Below are positions 55,807 through 64,000 of a stretch of DNA of 64,000 nt, piece after piece. Each line of letters begins with the position of its first letter. The first letter of the stretch is position 1. This DNA comes from Acinetobacter portensis (GTDB lineage Bacteria > Pseudomonadota > Gammaproteobacteria > Pseudomonadales > Moraxellaceae): contig NZ_LWRV01000080.1 in the NCBI RefSeq assembly GCF_009372215.1, positions 1-64,000 of the forward strand. Reading direction: 5' to 3'. The notes under the pieces are model-generated. The model did no database searches. It saw only the letters and a program-made list of their open reading frames with translations, and had not been told where the DNA came from. A program made the position numbers and the translations under genes.

Positions 55807-55835
55807 TTAACCTATTTTCAATAAGTCTTTATACT
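55807..55835 (+). promoter_or_regulatory. Candidate promoter of the EamA transporter gene
   Basis: -35 TTAACC (55807-55812), 17-base spacer and -10 TATACT (55830-55835), about 40 bases before the ATG. Confidence 0.4.
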
Positions 55836-55875
55836 GCCTATAGCCATCTACCCTCCCTAAAATGTGCAGTACCCA

Positions 55876-56799
55876 ATGAATTTATCTTTTACCAAAACGC
55901 AAGTCGGTACTATTTTTGCCGTTACAGCTGCATTTTTATTTAGTACCAAAGCAATCTTCATTAAACAAGCCTATGAACTTTCACCACTTGTTGATGGTAC
56001 GGTTTTAATGGCTTTAAGAATGCTGAGTTCATTGCCTTTCTTTTTACTTTTAGTTTGGTTGAATCGTTCGCACAATAAAAATATTGCAGCTAAAGATTGG
56101 GGAATTTTAATTATTGCAGGCTTAATTGGTTATTACCTTTCAAGTTGGCTCGATTTTGCAGGACTGATGTACATTAGCGCCTCGCTTGAACGAATTATCT
56201 TATTTTTATATCCAACATTGACGGTTATTGCGACAAGCTTTATTTATAAGAAACCATTAAGTGCGAAAAGTATTTTTGCCATTGCTCTAAGTTATGGTGG
56301 TACTGTCATTGTGATGTTACAAGAGCAAAGTAATGTGCCACACGAAGGTAATTTTTGGTTAGGTGCAAGTTTAGTGTTCGCAAGTGCCATCAGCTTTGCA
56401 ACTTACTTATTACTCACTCCACGCTTAATTAGTAAATTTGGCTCTTGGAACTTCAGTGGTTTGGCTTTAAGCATTGCCTGCATTGGGATGTTGACACACT
56501 ATTATATTGCAACGCCCGATCCTATTGGCTTACTTATAGCCTTACCATCAAGTGTGATTTGGTATGGTATCGCCTTAGGCTTATTGGTCACGGTTTTACC
56601 GACTATTTTAGTCGCTCAAAGTATTGCCAGATTGGGCGCATCCCAAACAGCAATGATTGCTTCAATTGGTCCTATCCTCACCATTATCTTAGCAACATTA
56701 TTTTTAGGTGAAAGCTTAAATACTATTCAATGGATTGGATGTGCTTTAAATATTATTGGCGTGCTTATGATTACTTTAGCCAAGAAAAAACTTGCATAA
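55876..56799 (+). CDS. EamA-family (DMT) transporter
   Basis: About 307 residues with ten predicted membrane helices in two EamA repeats. The first repeat starts at VGTIFAVTAAFLFSTKAIFI, the second at NFWLGASLVFASAISFATYLL; FLGESLNTIQWIGCALNIIGV ends it. Drug/metabolite superfamily members export amino acids, metabolites or toxic compounds; this substrate cannot be told. ATG at 55876 has no clear Shine-Dalgarno sequence, and a GTG at 55864 is the in-frame alternative. Confidence 0.85.
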   Translation: MNLSFTKTQVGTIFAVTAAFLFSTKAIFIKQAYELSPLVDGTVLMALRMLSSLPFFLLLVWLNRSHNKNIAAKDWGILIIAGLIGYYLSSWLDFAGLMYISASLERIILFLYPTLTVIATSFIYKKPLSAKSIFAIALSYGGTVIVMLQEQSNVPHEGNFWLGASLVFASAISFATYLLLTPRLISKFGSWNFSGLALSIACIGMLTHYYIATPDPIGLLIALPSSVIWYGIALGLLVTVLPTILVAQSIARLGASQTAMIASIGPILTIILATLFLGESLNTIQWIGCALNIIGVLMITLAKKKLA

Positions 56800-56940
56800 A
56801 TACAATAAAGATCTCGTGTTATTTATGCAATTATACGGTACCCAATTAAGCTGATTCGCACTTTGCACAATCCGCTAAAATCTATTGAGTTAAATGCACA
56901 CTCGGTAAATACCATGTTCGTTTGTCTTTAAGGAAAAAGA

Positions 56941-58122
56941 ATGCAGTCTAAAATTGATATTAGCCAAGATAAAGCCTTACTTTGGTTAATGGCTATAGCG
57001 TGTGGACTGTGTGCGGGAGCGAACTATTACAGCCAGCCACTCATTAACTCAATACACGAATACTTTCAAGCACCTATTGATCAAGTTGCGCTCACTGTTA
57101 CCTTTGCGCAAGTATCTTATGCATTAGGCTTACTTTTTATTGTGCCTGTAGGCGACATTGTAAATAAAACCAAGTTCATTCCACTATTGATGTTCATGGC
57201 ATCTATCGGGCTTTTTTTATGCGCATTTTCAGTAAATCTTCCCATGTTATGGGTAGGTACAATTATGGCTGGACTATTTTCTGTTGCAGCCCAAGTCCTT
57301 ATTCCATTTGCGACAATGAGCGTTGCACCTAAAAAAATTGGCGAAGTTGTTGGCCTACTCATGAGCGGTTTACTTGTTGGTATTTTACTCTCAACAAGTT
57401 TATCTGGACTACTTTCTAATTTATTTCATTGGAATGTGATTTATCTAGTCAGTGCCGTGCTCATGTTAATTATTGCGGTATTACTATCAACTCGTTTACC
57501 ACAATTGCCCATTACAAAAATGAGCTATGGCAAAATTTTTAGTTCCATGCTCGATTTATTAAAACAGGAGCCTCGTTTAATTTTTCGTTCTTGTGTGGGT
57601 GGTTTTGCCTTTGCAGCGATGAGCGTATTGTTTTCAACCATTGCATTGTTGCTTAAATCATCCTTTGGCTTATCTGATATGACCGTAGGTATTGTGACAT
57701 TAGTGGGTGTATTTGGTGCGCTATCGACCAAAAAAGTTGGGCAATTTGCTGACCGTGGTCATACCAAAACCATTACATGGGCAGGTATTTCAACCTTAGC
57801 TATAAGTTGGATTTTTCTTTATTTAGGACAGTATTATTTAATTAGTTACATTATTGGTTTTGGACTTATTAATCTTGGACTTGCCTTAGTTCATACCAGT
57901 AACCAAAATATTGTGTTTCGTCTACGTGAAGATTCAAAATCACGCATCAACTCAATTTATATGACCATGTACTTTATTGGCGGTGCAACGGGTTCAGCAC
58001 TTGGTATTTATGCTTGGAGACATGGCGCTTGGGAAATGAGTTGTATTGTTGGCATTTGCTTAGTTATTGCCGCTGCAATTTTTGCGTTATTAGATAAAAA
58101 ATATCTTTCAAAAGCTGAATAA
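56941..58122 (+). CDS. MFS transporter
   Basis: A 393-residue major facilitator with 12 helices. The MFS motif between helices 2 and 3 is GDIVNKTKFIPLL, and the ANYYSQPLINS stretch near the N-terminus marks a YgaY/YfcJ-like subfamily of sugar or drug efflux proteins. The ATG has AAGGA six bases upstream. The substrate is not known. It follows the EamA gene by 141 bases and may have its own promoter. Confidence 0.88.
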   Translation: MQSKIDISQDKALLWLMAIACGLCAGANYYSQPLINSIHEYFQAPIDQVALTVTFAQVSYALGLLFIVPVGDIVNKTKFIPLLMFMASIGLFLCAFSVNLPMLWVGTIMAGLFSVAAQVLIPFATMSVAPKKIGEVVGLLMSGLLVGILLSTSLSGLLSNLFHWNVIYLVSAVLMLIIAVLLSTRLPQLPITKMSYGKIFSSMLDLLKQEPRLIFRSCVGGFAFAAMSVLFSTIALLLKSSFGLSDMTVGIVTLVGVFGALSTKKVGQFADRGHTKTITWAGISTLAISWIFLYLGQYYLISYIIGFGLINLGLALVHTSNQNIVFRLREDSKSRINSIYMTMYFIGGATGSALGIYAWRHGAWEMSCIVGICLVIAAAIFALLDKKYLSKAE

Positions 58123-58484
58123 AATTAAACTCTCTACTAATTAGGCTTTTTAACAAACAAAAGACTTAGTATTTTTCTCCAAACACCCCCTAATCAGCTA
58201 ACGTAAAAATTAAGAAGGTTTCATACACTTTTCGGCGCACAAATTTTCAAACACTTACCTTTTAATAGAATTAACTAATATTGTTAATATATATTGTACT
58301 GTTTATTATAAATATTTATTATTTTGTTTCATTAATATTCAGACTAAAAACAAATCAAAATATTAAAAATCAGAACATTTAAATCTGTTTAATTTTATTA
58401 ACCTAACAAAAAATTTCCTATTTTTTCAAATGTAAGATCCATCATCTTTAAACACTCAAAATTAGATTTTTTTTATAAACACCG
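58123..58484. other. A+T-rich intergenic region between the MFS gene and dusA
   Basis: About 360 bases with no gene, strongly A+T-rich, and without clear hairpins or repeats apart from A and T tracts. The region just before dusA is a known kind of integration target for mobile elements in other bacteria, but none is present here. Confidence 0.4.
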
Positions 58485-58490
58485 TATAAT
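58485..58490 (+). promoter_or_regulatory. -10 element of dusA
   Basis: A perfect TATAAT, about 32 bases before the dusA ATG. The -35 region (near 58462) is poor. Confidence 0.45.
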
Positions 58491-58521
58491 TCGCATTCTT
58501 GTTATCTCATTCAGGTTTTTT

Positions 58522-59529
58522 ATGTCTTCAATCCAGTCTTTAACGCCACGTATCTCAGTAGCACCTATGATGGATTGGACAACAAAAGACTATCGATTTT
58601 TTGCACGTCTATTTAACCCCAATATCATCATGTACACCGAAATGGTGACGACGGGTGCAATTCTATTTGGTGGCGCAAATCGTCATTTAGATTACAACAA
58701 TGAAGAACATCCTATTGTTTTACAACTCGGTGGCTCGAATGCAAAAGACCTTGCGATCTGTACAAAAATGGCACAGGACTGGGGCTATGATGAAGTCAAT
58801 TTAAACGTAGGTTGCCCGAGTGACCGTGTACAAAACAACAAAATTGGCGCATGTTTAATGGCAGAGCCTGACCTTGTTGCAGAATGTATTGCCGAAATGC
58901 AAAATGCTGTTGATATTCCTGTTACGGTAAAACATCGTATTGGGATTGATGACATGCAATCTTATGAAGAGATGCTGCATTTTGTAGATACTGTTGCAAA
59001 AACAGGCTGTAATAATTTTATCGTTCATGCCCGCATTGCTTTGCTACAAGGTTTATCACCAAAAGAAAACCGTGATGTTCCGCCTTTACGCTATGAAGAT
59101 GTTTATCGTTTAAAGCAAGATCGTCCTAATCTTTTAATTGAGCTTAATGGTGGCGTGAAAACTTTTGATGAAACACAAGAACATTTAAAACATGTGGATG
59201 GTGTGATGATTGGTCGTGAGGCTTATCATAATCCATATTTATTGGCTGAACTCGGTCAATTATGGAATTTAGACCTGCCAAATCGTTTCGATATTATGGA
59301 TCAAATGATGCCGTACATTGCTAAACGTATGGAAGAAGGCGCACCACTTTCAATTATCACTCGACATATTTTAGGCTTATTCCAAAACTTACCGGGTGCA
59401 CGAAAATGGCGTCAGGCTTTAAGTGGCGGTAATGCAAAAACGTATGCAGATGTTGAAAATGCCATTCAAAATATTAAAGATGCAATGCAACGTACTGAAG
59501 AATATTTAAAAGAGAATGAACTTAAATAA
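58522..59529 (+). CDS. dusA: tRNA-dihydrouridine synthase A
   Basis: A 335-residue flavoprotein that reduces uridines in the D loop (positions 20 and 20a in E. coli DusA). Features are ISVAPMMDWTTKDYRFF, the catalytic Cys in LNVGCPSDRVQNNKIGA, TVKHRIGID and HARIALLQGLSPKENRD (the DusA-type motif; some DusA proteins read HARKAWLQGL). An intrinsic terminator follows. Confidence 0.95.
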   Translation: MSSIQSLTPRISVAPMMDWTTKDYRFFARLFNPNIIMYTEMVTTGAILFGGANRHLDYNNEEHPIVLQLGGSNAKDLAICTKMAQDWGYDEVNLNVGCPSDRVQNNKIGACLMAEPDLVAECIAEMQNAVDIPVTVKHRIGIDDMQSYEEMLHFVDTVAKTGCNNFIVHARIALLQGLSPKENRDVPPLRYEDVYRLKQDRPNLLIELNGGVKTFDETQEHLKHVDGVMIGREAYHNPYLLAELGQLWNLDLPNRFDIMDQMMPYIAKRMEEGAPLSIITRHILGLFQNLPGARKWRQALSGGNAKTYADVENAIQNIKDAMQRTEEYLKENELK

Positions 59530-59531
59530 TG

Positions 59532-59560
59532 AAAAAAGCTCCCTTAAGGGAGCTTTTTTT
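59532..59560 (+). terminator. Intrinsic terminator after dusA
   Basis: The stem AAAAAAGCTCCC/GGGAGCTTTTTT with a TTAA loop begins two bases past the dusA stop. Confidence 0.9.
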
Positions 59561-59644
59561 AGATTTTAATTTATTACTGTATTTTTACACAAAGTTACAT
59601 AAAACATATACAATTAAAATAATTCAAACAACCAAAGTAACCTT

Positions 59645-59788
59645 ATGAATAAATTAAATATTTTTACGATAAGCGCTTTACTTATGTCTTTAAGCCATAT
59701 CACTTATGCCAATGAAATTCTAGAAATTCAGGTTGAAAAAAGTCTGAATGTACCAAGAAAAAAAACAGAGCTCTTCTTCAGTCTATTG
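59645..59788 (+). pseudogene. Signal-peptide fragment, 5' part of the frameshifted DUF900 hydrolase gene
   Basis: The 47-codon frame begins with a good signal peptide (MNKLNIFTISALLMSLSHITYAN) and then stops at TGA (59786-59788). Two single-base changes restore one continuous frame into the downstream gene. One A fewer in the A7 run near 59758-59764 gives KNRALLQSIEKEK. One T fewer near 59820-59822 gives IFNNIRYLTNG. So the ancestral gene appears to have carried two one-base insertions. This is either a real inactivation or two sequence errors. Confidence 0.6.
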
Positions 59789-59895
59789 AAAAGGAAAAAA
59801 ATGTAGAAATTCACTGCATCTTCAATAATATTCGCTACTTAACCAATGGTAAAATCTTAAGTGAACCATATTTTGACAAAAACTCAGTAACAATT

Positions 59896-61026
59896 GTGCA
59901 GTCTGCACCAATAGAATCTAACGAACCTCAAATATCAGTTCCACGACCATCTGATGTTTATTACTCAGAAAATTTAACAATTGAAATTCATAAGACGTTA
60001 TTACCAAAAGTTGAATCAACACCAGATACGACTGCTAAGCCTTATGAGCCACCTTATAAGAAATGGCTGACTTATTACGCTACCGATCGAGCTTCAAAAG
60101 CTAAAAATGACCCCTATAAGCAATTTAGTAATCGAATTTATAAGGGTGAACGCTCTTATCAATTGGGGCAAGCCATCGTATCTGTGCCACTGAATAAAGA
60201 AATTGGAACAAGTGCCGTTAAAAAATTTTGGGAAATCAAAAATGATCCCTACAAGCATACATACTTGGTCGAAAATGAAATATTAAAACCAGTAGATTTC
60301 TATTCACGTATTCAGCAAAATCCGAATAAGAAAGCCTTTGTTTTACTTCATGGATATAACGTAAATTTTGCGAATGCTGCCATTCAAACAGCAGAGCTCG
60401 CACAAGACCTTAAATTTGAAGGTACACCAATATTTTATAGCTGGCCATCTAAAGCTCGACTTACAGGCTACCTAAAAGATCGTAAAACTGTTTTTAAATC
60501 TCAAGAAAAATTTGCAGCATTCATAAATGATTTTGTGGAAGAAGCACCTCAAGATCTCTACCTTATTGCGCATAGCATGGGAAGTGAAGCTTTACTAGCC
60601 ACCATTCGTAAGGAGTTTCCTAAAAACCCTAAACTTCAACAACATGTTAAAGGCGTTATATTTGTAGCACCAGATGTAGCTACCATAGACTTCAGAAGTG
60701 CTTTGCAAGAACTAAAAGATTTCAATATTCCAGTGACTTTGTACGGTTCTGAAAAAGACTTAGCTTTAGCTATTTCAGAAAAAGTGAATAAATTGCCTCG
60801 CGCTGGCTATTTAAAACCATTAAAAGATCTAGTTGATTTAAATGGTATAGATCTTATTGATGCAAGCACAGTAAGAAGTGACTTCTTGGGACATGCGTTA
60901 AGTCCTATGGCTGAAGATATGAGTGATGTTATGGGAAATCTCTCAAAAGCAAACCAACGTTCTCGCTTAGAACCAGTCAATTTTGAAAAATGGACTTACT
61001 TTAACCTGCCTTCGTTTAAAAAATAA
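59896..61026 (+). CDS. Alpha/beta hydrolase (DUF900 family), probably missing its 5' end
   Basis: 376 residues from a GTG at 59896 that has no ribosome binding site; the open frame itself extends back only to a stop at 59803. The hydrolase body is complete: FVLLHGYNVNFANAA (oxyanion/His loop), FYSWPSKARLTGYLKD, nucleophile Ser in LIAHSMGSEALL, FVAPDVA, a candidate acid in SEKDLAL, and the base His in DFLGHALSPM. This is the DUF900 family. The signal peptide encoded at 59645 would make it a secreted or periplasmic enzyme if the frame were intact. The substrate is unknown. Confidence 0.7.
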   Translation: MQSAPIESNEPQISVPRPSDVYYSENLTIEIHKTLLPKVESTPDTTAKPYEPPYKKWLTYYATDRASKAKNDPYKQFSNRIYKGERSYQLGQAIVSVPLNKEIGTSAVKKFWEIKNDPYKHTYLVENEILKPVDFYSRIQQNPNKKAFVLLHGYNVNFANAAIQTAELAQDLKFEGTPIFYSWPSKARLTGYLKDRKTVFKSQEKFAAFINDFVEEAPQDLYLIAHSMGSEALLATIRKEFPKNPKLQQHVKGVIFVAPDVATIDFRSALQELKDFNIPVTLYGSEKDLALAISEKVNKLPRAGYLKPLKDLVDLNGIDLIDASTVRSDFLGHALSPMAEDMSDVMGNLSKANQRSRLEPVNFEKWTYFNLPSFKK

Positions 61027-61080
61027 TTTTCAATCACTTCGTTCTGAACAGTAATAGCTAAACTTGATCTAAGATTGGAT

Positions 61081-61116
61081 TTAAGGAAATTTAGAATATA
61101 AATTAAATTTCCTTAA
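61081..61116. repeat. 13-bp perfect inverted repeat between convergent genes
   Basis: TTAAGGAAATTTA (61081-61093) and TAAATTTCCTTAA (61104-61116), with a 10-base loop. No T run follows, so termination would be weak; it lies 16 bases past the tcdA stop on one side and about 55 bases past the hydrolase stop on the other. Confidence 0.5.
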
Positions 61117-61131
61117 TTATTCAACCTTAGA

Positions 61132-61920
61132 TTAATCAAGCATTTTTGCTTTTTTATTGTTCCACAGAATATCTAGCTTTTTCAAAACCTCAGCAACCGC
61201 AACCATAGCGAAACTTGAAGTCACCACAACAGCAGAGCCATAACCGCCACAACGTAATCCTGCGCTTGGGCATACATCTGCGCTAGAAAAAGGATTATCA
61301 ATAGAATAAACACAGGTAATACCAAACTTTTCTTTGGGCTTTTTACAAATACCTTTGCTACGTAATTGAGTTCGCAATTTTGCAAGCATTGGATCTTGTT
61401 CAGTTTTAGATAAATCTGCGACTCGAATTTTTAATGGATCGAGTTTCCCACCTGCTCCACCAGATACAATCAGCGGAATTTTATTAAAACGGCAATGCAA
61501 CATCAGTGTAAATTTTGCTTTCACATCATCAATACAATCTAAAATTAAATCAGGCTGACCTTTTAAAATTTCAGAGACGTTTTCAGGTGTTAAATAATCA
61601 TCTATTAAATTAATTTTTATTCTTGGATTAATTGAACGACAACGCTCTGCCATCACTTCAATTTTTTCATGCCCCAAAGTAGATGTCATTGCAGGAAGCT
61701 GACGATTAATATTAGATGCTGCAACGACATCCATATCAACTAAAGTTAATTCGCCAATACCAGTACGTGCAAGCGCTTCAACAGCCCAAGAACCAACACC
61801 ACCAATACCGATCACCATTACATGACTTTTTTCATAATGATTAAAGGAATCATCACCGTATATTTTAGCGACACCAGCAAAACGGCGATCATATTCATCA
61901 TCTTGAAGAAGTTCAGTCAT
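61132..61920 (-). CDS. tcdA: tRNA threonylcarbamoyladenosine dehydratase
   Basis: A 262-residue E1-like enzyme that uses ATP to cyclise t6A to ct6A in tRNA. VIGIGGVGSWAVEALARTG holds the ATP-binding loop, and VDMDVVAASNINRQLP and DCIDDVKAKFTLMLHC are the conserved E1 blocks. It includes the variable cysteine region (SADVCPSAGLRCGG). No sulfur-transfer partner (CsdA/CsdE) is in the window. Confidence 0.92.
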   Translation of the reverse strand: MTELLQDDEYDRRFAGVAKIYGDDSFNHYEKSHVMVIGIGGVGSWAVEALARTGIGELTLVDMDVVAASNINRQLPAMTSTLGHEKIEVMAERCRSINPRIKINLIDDYLTPENVSEILKGQPDLILDCIDDVKAKFTLMLHCRFNKIPLIVSGGAGGKLDPLKIRVADLSKTEQDPMLAKLRTQLRSKGICKKPKEKFGITCVYSIDNPFSSADVCPSAGLRCGGYGSAVVVTSSFAMVAVAEVLKKLDILWNNKKAKMLD

Positions 61921-62021
61921 TGCACTATAAAATCTAAATTAAAACTGAGTTTATTTTACTGTGTTTCACATCATTCGTCTTGTTTATCAACTTTAATTTT
62001 TTATGATGATAAAATGTAAAT

Positions 62022-62843
62022 TTATTCTTGAATTGCTAAAGCTTGAAAGGAATTTCTCCAAAGCTGCTCGGCTAATTCTTCATTTTTGATATTTAAATTT
62101 TGAGCTAAACCCGCTAATACAAAAGGCAAATTTACAGGTGTATTTCTTGTTTTTGTTCCATCTGATGCCTGACAACATAGTGGTGTCATATCTGGACAAT
62201 CTGTTTCAAGCACAAGATTTTCAATGCCTATTGCATGTACAACTTGATGCAATTTTTTTGCATTTGGATTGGTGATTTGACCTGTAACACCAATTTTAAA
62301 ACCCAATTTAACAAATGCTTTTGCCTCTTCTATTCCACCACTAAATGCATGCGCAATACCACCATTTTTAAAATGATGATGTTTCAAAATCGCGAGAACA
62401 TCGGCATGTGATTTTCGAATATGTAACAAAATAGGCTTCTCAAATTGTTGGGCAAAATCTATTTGAGCGGTAAAAAAATCTTTTTGTTTTTGATAAATTT
62501 CAGGTGCTTTGTGTTGTTTCAAGAAAGTGTCTAAACCTATTTCCCCAATCGCGACACAATTTCCACTTTTTAATAATTTTTCAAGTGAATCGAGATGTTC
62601 TTTTTGATGATTTTCAATATAAAAAGGATGTAAACCTGGAGCAATATGACTTTGAGGAGCAGAATCTAAACCATTTAAAAACTGATGTATTCTTAATAAA
62701 TCATTAAATCTAGATTCTAAAAAACCAATCAAAACTAAGTGTTCAACCCCTCGACTTTTTGCCGCATAAGCAAGTTGCTCCCGATCATGATCAAAATCGG
62801 GAACATCAAAATGTGTATGCGTATCAAAAAGCCGAACGGTCAT
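62022..62843 (-). CDS. TatD-family metal-dependent hydrolase
   Basis: A 273-residue amidohydrolase-fold nuclease. LFDTHTHFDV is the HxH metal site; GEIGLDTF holds the bridging Glu, LHIRKSH has the His ligand, AHAFSG another His and ETDCPDM the Asp. This arrangement fits the YjjV-like branch of TatD DNases. It may act in DNA repair or degradation. The start at 62843 is seven bases downstream of the lipoprotein gene stop. Confidence 0.9.
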   Translation of the reverse strand: MTVRLFDTHTHFDVPDFDHDREQLAYAAKSRGVEHLVLIGFLESRFNDLLRIHQFLNGLDSAPQSHIAPGLHPFYIENHQKEHLDSLEKLLKSGNCVAIGEIGLDTFLKQHKAPEIYQKQKDFFTAQIDFAQQFEKPILLHIRKSHADVLAILKHHHFKNGGIAHAFSGGIEEAKAFVKLGFKIGVTGQITNPNAKKLHQVVHAIGIENLVLETDCPDMTPLCCQASDGTKTRNTPVNLPFVLAGLAQNLNIKNEELAEQLWRNSFQALAIQE

Positions 62844-62849
62844 ATGCTT

Positions 62850-63800
62850 TTATTTAGTTTCTTTTGCAACAACTTCACTTGCTGCTGATACAGGTTTCGA
62901 AGAAAGTTCTGGTAAATATCTCGCTTTAATAATACCGTTTAATTGCTCATATGGAATAACTAAACGAGGTAGTCCTACAACATAGGGACCTATTTCATAT
63001 TCAGCATATTGCAAAATTAAGCCTTTTTTACCTAAGTTAAAATTATCAGATAACTTAAACTTCCAAGCTTGCTCATATTCTTCAACATTTGTGGCAATTT
63101 CAGATTCAATAACCCATGCTTTAAATGCCTCATATGCTTTAGCATCTAATTCTTTTAATTTATCTTTTTCGACAATATCGCTTAATTTAACTTGCTTATT
63201 GGTCTCTAAATCAAAATTGAAATACGTTTGAGATGATGAACCATGCGCTCCACCCAAATAATGACTACTATTCAATACAACTGTAGCCAACGGTCCTTCA
63301 GAGTTTAGAATTTTAGGCTTAATCATTAAATTAATACTATGATTTGCACTTAATGCTTTAATTTCAGCATCTAAACTTAAAAATGATTTTGTATAAGGTG
63401 CAACTTTTTGCTCAAGCAGCATTTTTGGCGTCTGTACATCTTTCACACTAACTTCAGAACTTACTTGAGCAACAGATGCACTTGTTGCTTCTTTCTCTTG
63501 ATTTGGCGCAAGTGTTACAACTTCTTTTAAAATCTCTAAAATTTTCTGATCTATCACTTGATCAATAAACTTATGATTCGTATTTAGACGTTCTATATCA
63601 AGTTCTGGGCAATTTTTATCTTTGCATTCAGGTAAATTTAGTGACAATTTTTCATTATCACCAACAAGCTCAAATTTCTGTTGATCTACTTGAGTTTGTG
63701 GAGCATCTTCTTGTTTTTCCGTCTGTTTTGGCTGACAAGCACCAAGCGAAATTGCAATTGCCAACGTACTCATGACGAATATAGTTTTGTTTTTTAACAT
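62850..63800 (-). CDS. Lipoprotein with an RsiV-like C-terminal domain (DUF3298)
   Basis: 316 residues. Residues 1-22 are a lipoprotein signal with the lipobox SLGAC. A variable, charged linker (about 22-120) follows. The C-terminal half has the pattern SSHYLGGAHGSSSQTYFNFDL and YEIGPYVVGLPRLVIPYEQL, which matches the DUF3298 domain that forms the lysozyme-binding part of RsiV in Bacillus. There is no anti-sigma part and no sigma-factor gene nearby, so the domain may act here in lysozyme or peptidoglycan contact. It lies six bases before tatD and is probably cotranscribed. Confidence 0.75.
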   Translation of the reverse strand: MLKNKTIFVMSTLAIAISLGACQPKQTEKQEDAPQTQVDQQKFELVGDNEKLSLNLPECKDKNCPELDIERLNTNHKFIDQVIDQKILEILKEVVTLAPNQEKEATSASVAQVSSEVSVKDVQTPKMLLEQKVAPYTKSFLSLDAEIKALSANHSINLMIKPKILNSEGPLATVVLNSSHYLGGAHGSSSQTYFNFDLETNKQVKLSDIVEKDKLKELDAKAYEAFKAWVIESEIATNVEEYEQAWKFKLSDNFNLGKKGLILQYAEYEIGPYVVGLPRLVIPYEQLNGIIKARYLPELSSKPVSAASEVVAKETK

Positions 63801-63867
63801 TGAGTAAACCTACTTTTTCATCTCTCAATTATTTAATGCAATATCAAATAATTATTCTGACCTGAAA

Positions 63868-64000
63868 CTAAAACATATTTTTATAGATTACAGGTTTTAC
63901 AACTTGTTGAGTTTGTGCTTTAGTTAAGTAAATATCAAGCTGTTGTGCATCTTTAACAACTTCATTTGTTCTCAAGTGTAAACCAATTCCTTCATGATCG
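63868..64000 (-). CDS. C-terminal end of a gene cut by the window edge
   Basis: The minus strand reads open from the window edge (first full codon at 63999) for 43 codons to a TAG at 63870-63868. The tail is VVKPVIYKNMF. It looks like coding sequence but is too short to identify. Confidence 0.5.
   Translation of the reverse strand, partial: DHEGIGLHLRTNEVVKDAQQLDIYLTKAQTQQVVKPVIYKNMF

Noticed and set aside
58123..58521. Integrated element at dusA
   Set aside because: No integrase gene, no repeat of the dusA start and no foreign gene content.

Overview
The window reads as chromosomal DNA of an Acinetobacter species; the species cannot be fixed from sequence alone. The evidence is the low G+C content, the glycosyltransferase locus abutting ilvE-glnE (where Acinetobacter keeps its lipooligosaccharide outer-core locus, between aspS and ilvE), the cysM/rlmD/relA block divergent from a GacS-type kinase, and the three-gene pnt operon. 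No rRNA genes, insertion sequences, prophage or CRISPR arrays were seen. Almost all DNA is coding.

Layout. 0.2-6.9 kb: outer-core style glycosyltransferase locus, visibly more A+T-rich than its surroundings, with genes on both strands (LpxL-type acyltransferase, an unknown 303-residue protein, GT2-like and two GT25-like enzymes, a DxD transferase). 7.0-12.1 kb: ilvE, glnE and an orphan cytoplasmic histidine kinase. 12.4-20.0 kb: tRNA-Leu(CAA), queA, a DUF3137-like/LemA pair, tgt, then yajC-secD-secF. 20.1-37.9 kb: one long minus-strand operon of 19 tightly packed genes encoding an aryl polyene (APE) pigment-lipid pathway. 38.1-43.6 kb: cysM, a PolB-like exonuclease, rlmD and relA. 43.8-49.8 kb: GacS/BarA-type hybrid kinase, a crotonase/reductase/hydroxypyruvate-isomerase-like trio, rsfS. 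49.8-51.8 kb: amtB with an unknown gene behind it, driven by a textbook sigma-54 promoter. 52.2-55.1 kb: split proton-translocating transhydrogenase. 55.9-58.1 kb: EamA and MFS transporters. 58.5-64.0 kb: dusA, a DUF900 hydrolase with a frameshifted 5' end, tcdA, tatD, an RsiV-like lipoprotein, and the tail of a further gene.

How the genes work together. The APE operon carries everything expected of this type II polyketide route. It has an aryl ligase with dehydratase domain, two ACPs, their own phosphopantetheinyl transferase, ketosynthases with a chain-length factor, ketoreductase and dehydratase. It also has glycosyl- and acyltransferases for building the lipid, and LolA-like, DUF3261-lipoprotein and MMPL proteins for export. 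Four things make this version worth a look: ApeH and ApeI are fused, the glycosyltransferase and acyltransferase are separate, an ammonia lyase with an unusual selectivity dyad is present, and a flavoprotein carrying flavin-halogenase motifs is encoded. No methyltransferase is present. Nitrogen control is the second theme: glnE lies in the window, and amtB has a sigma-54 promoter with NtrC-like sites upstream.
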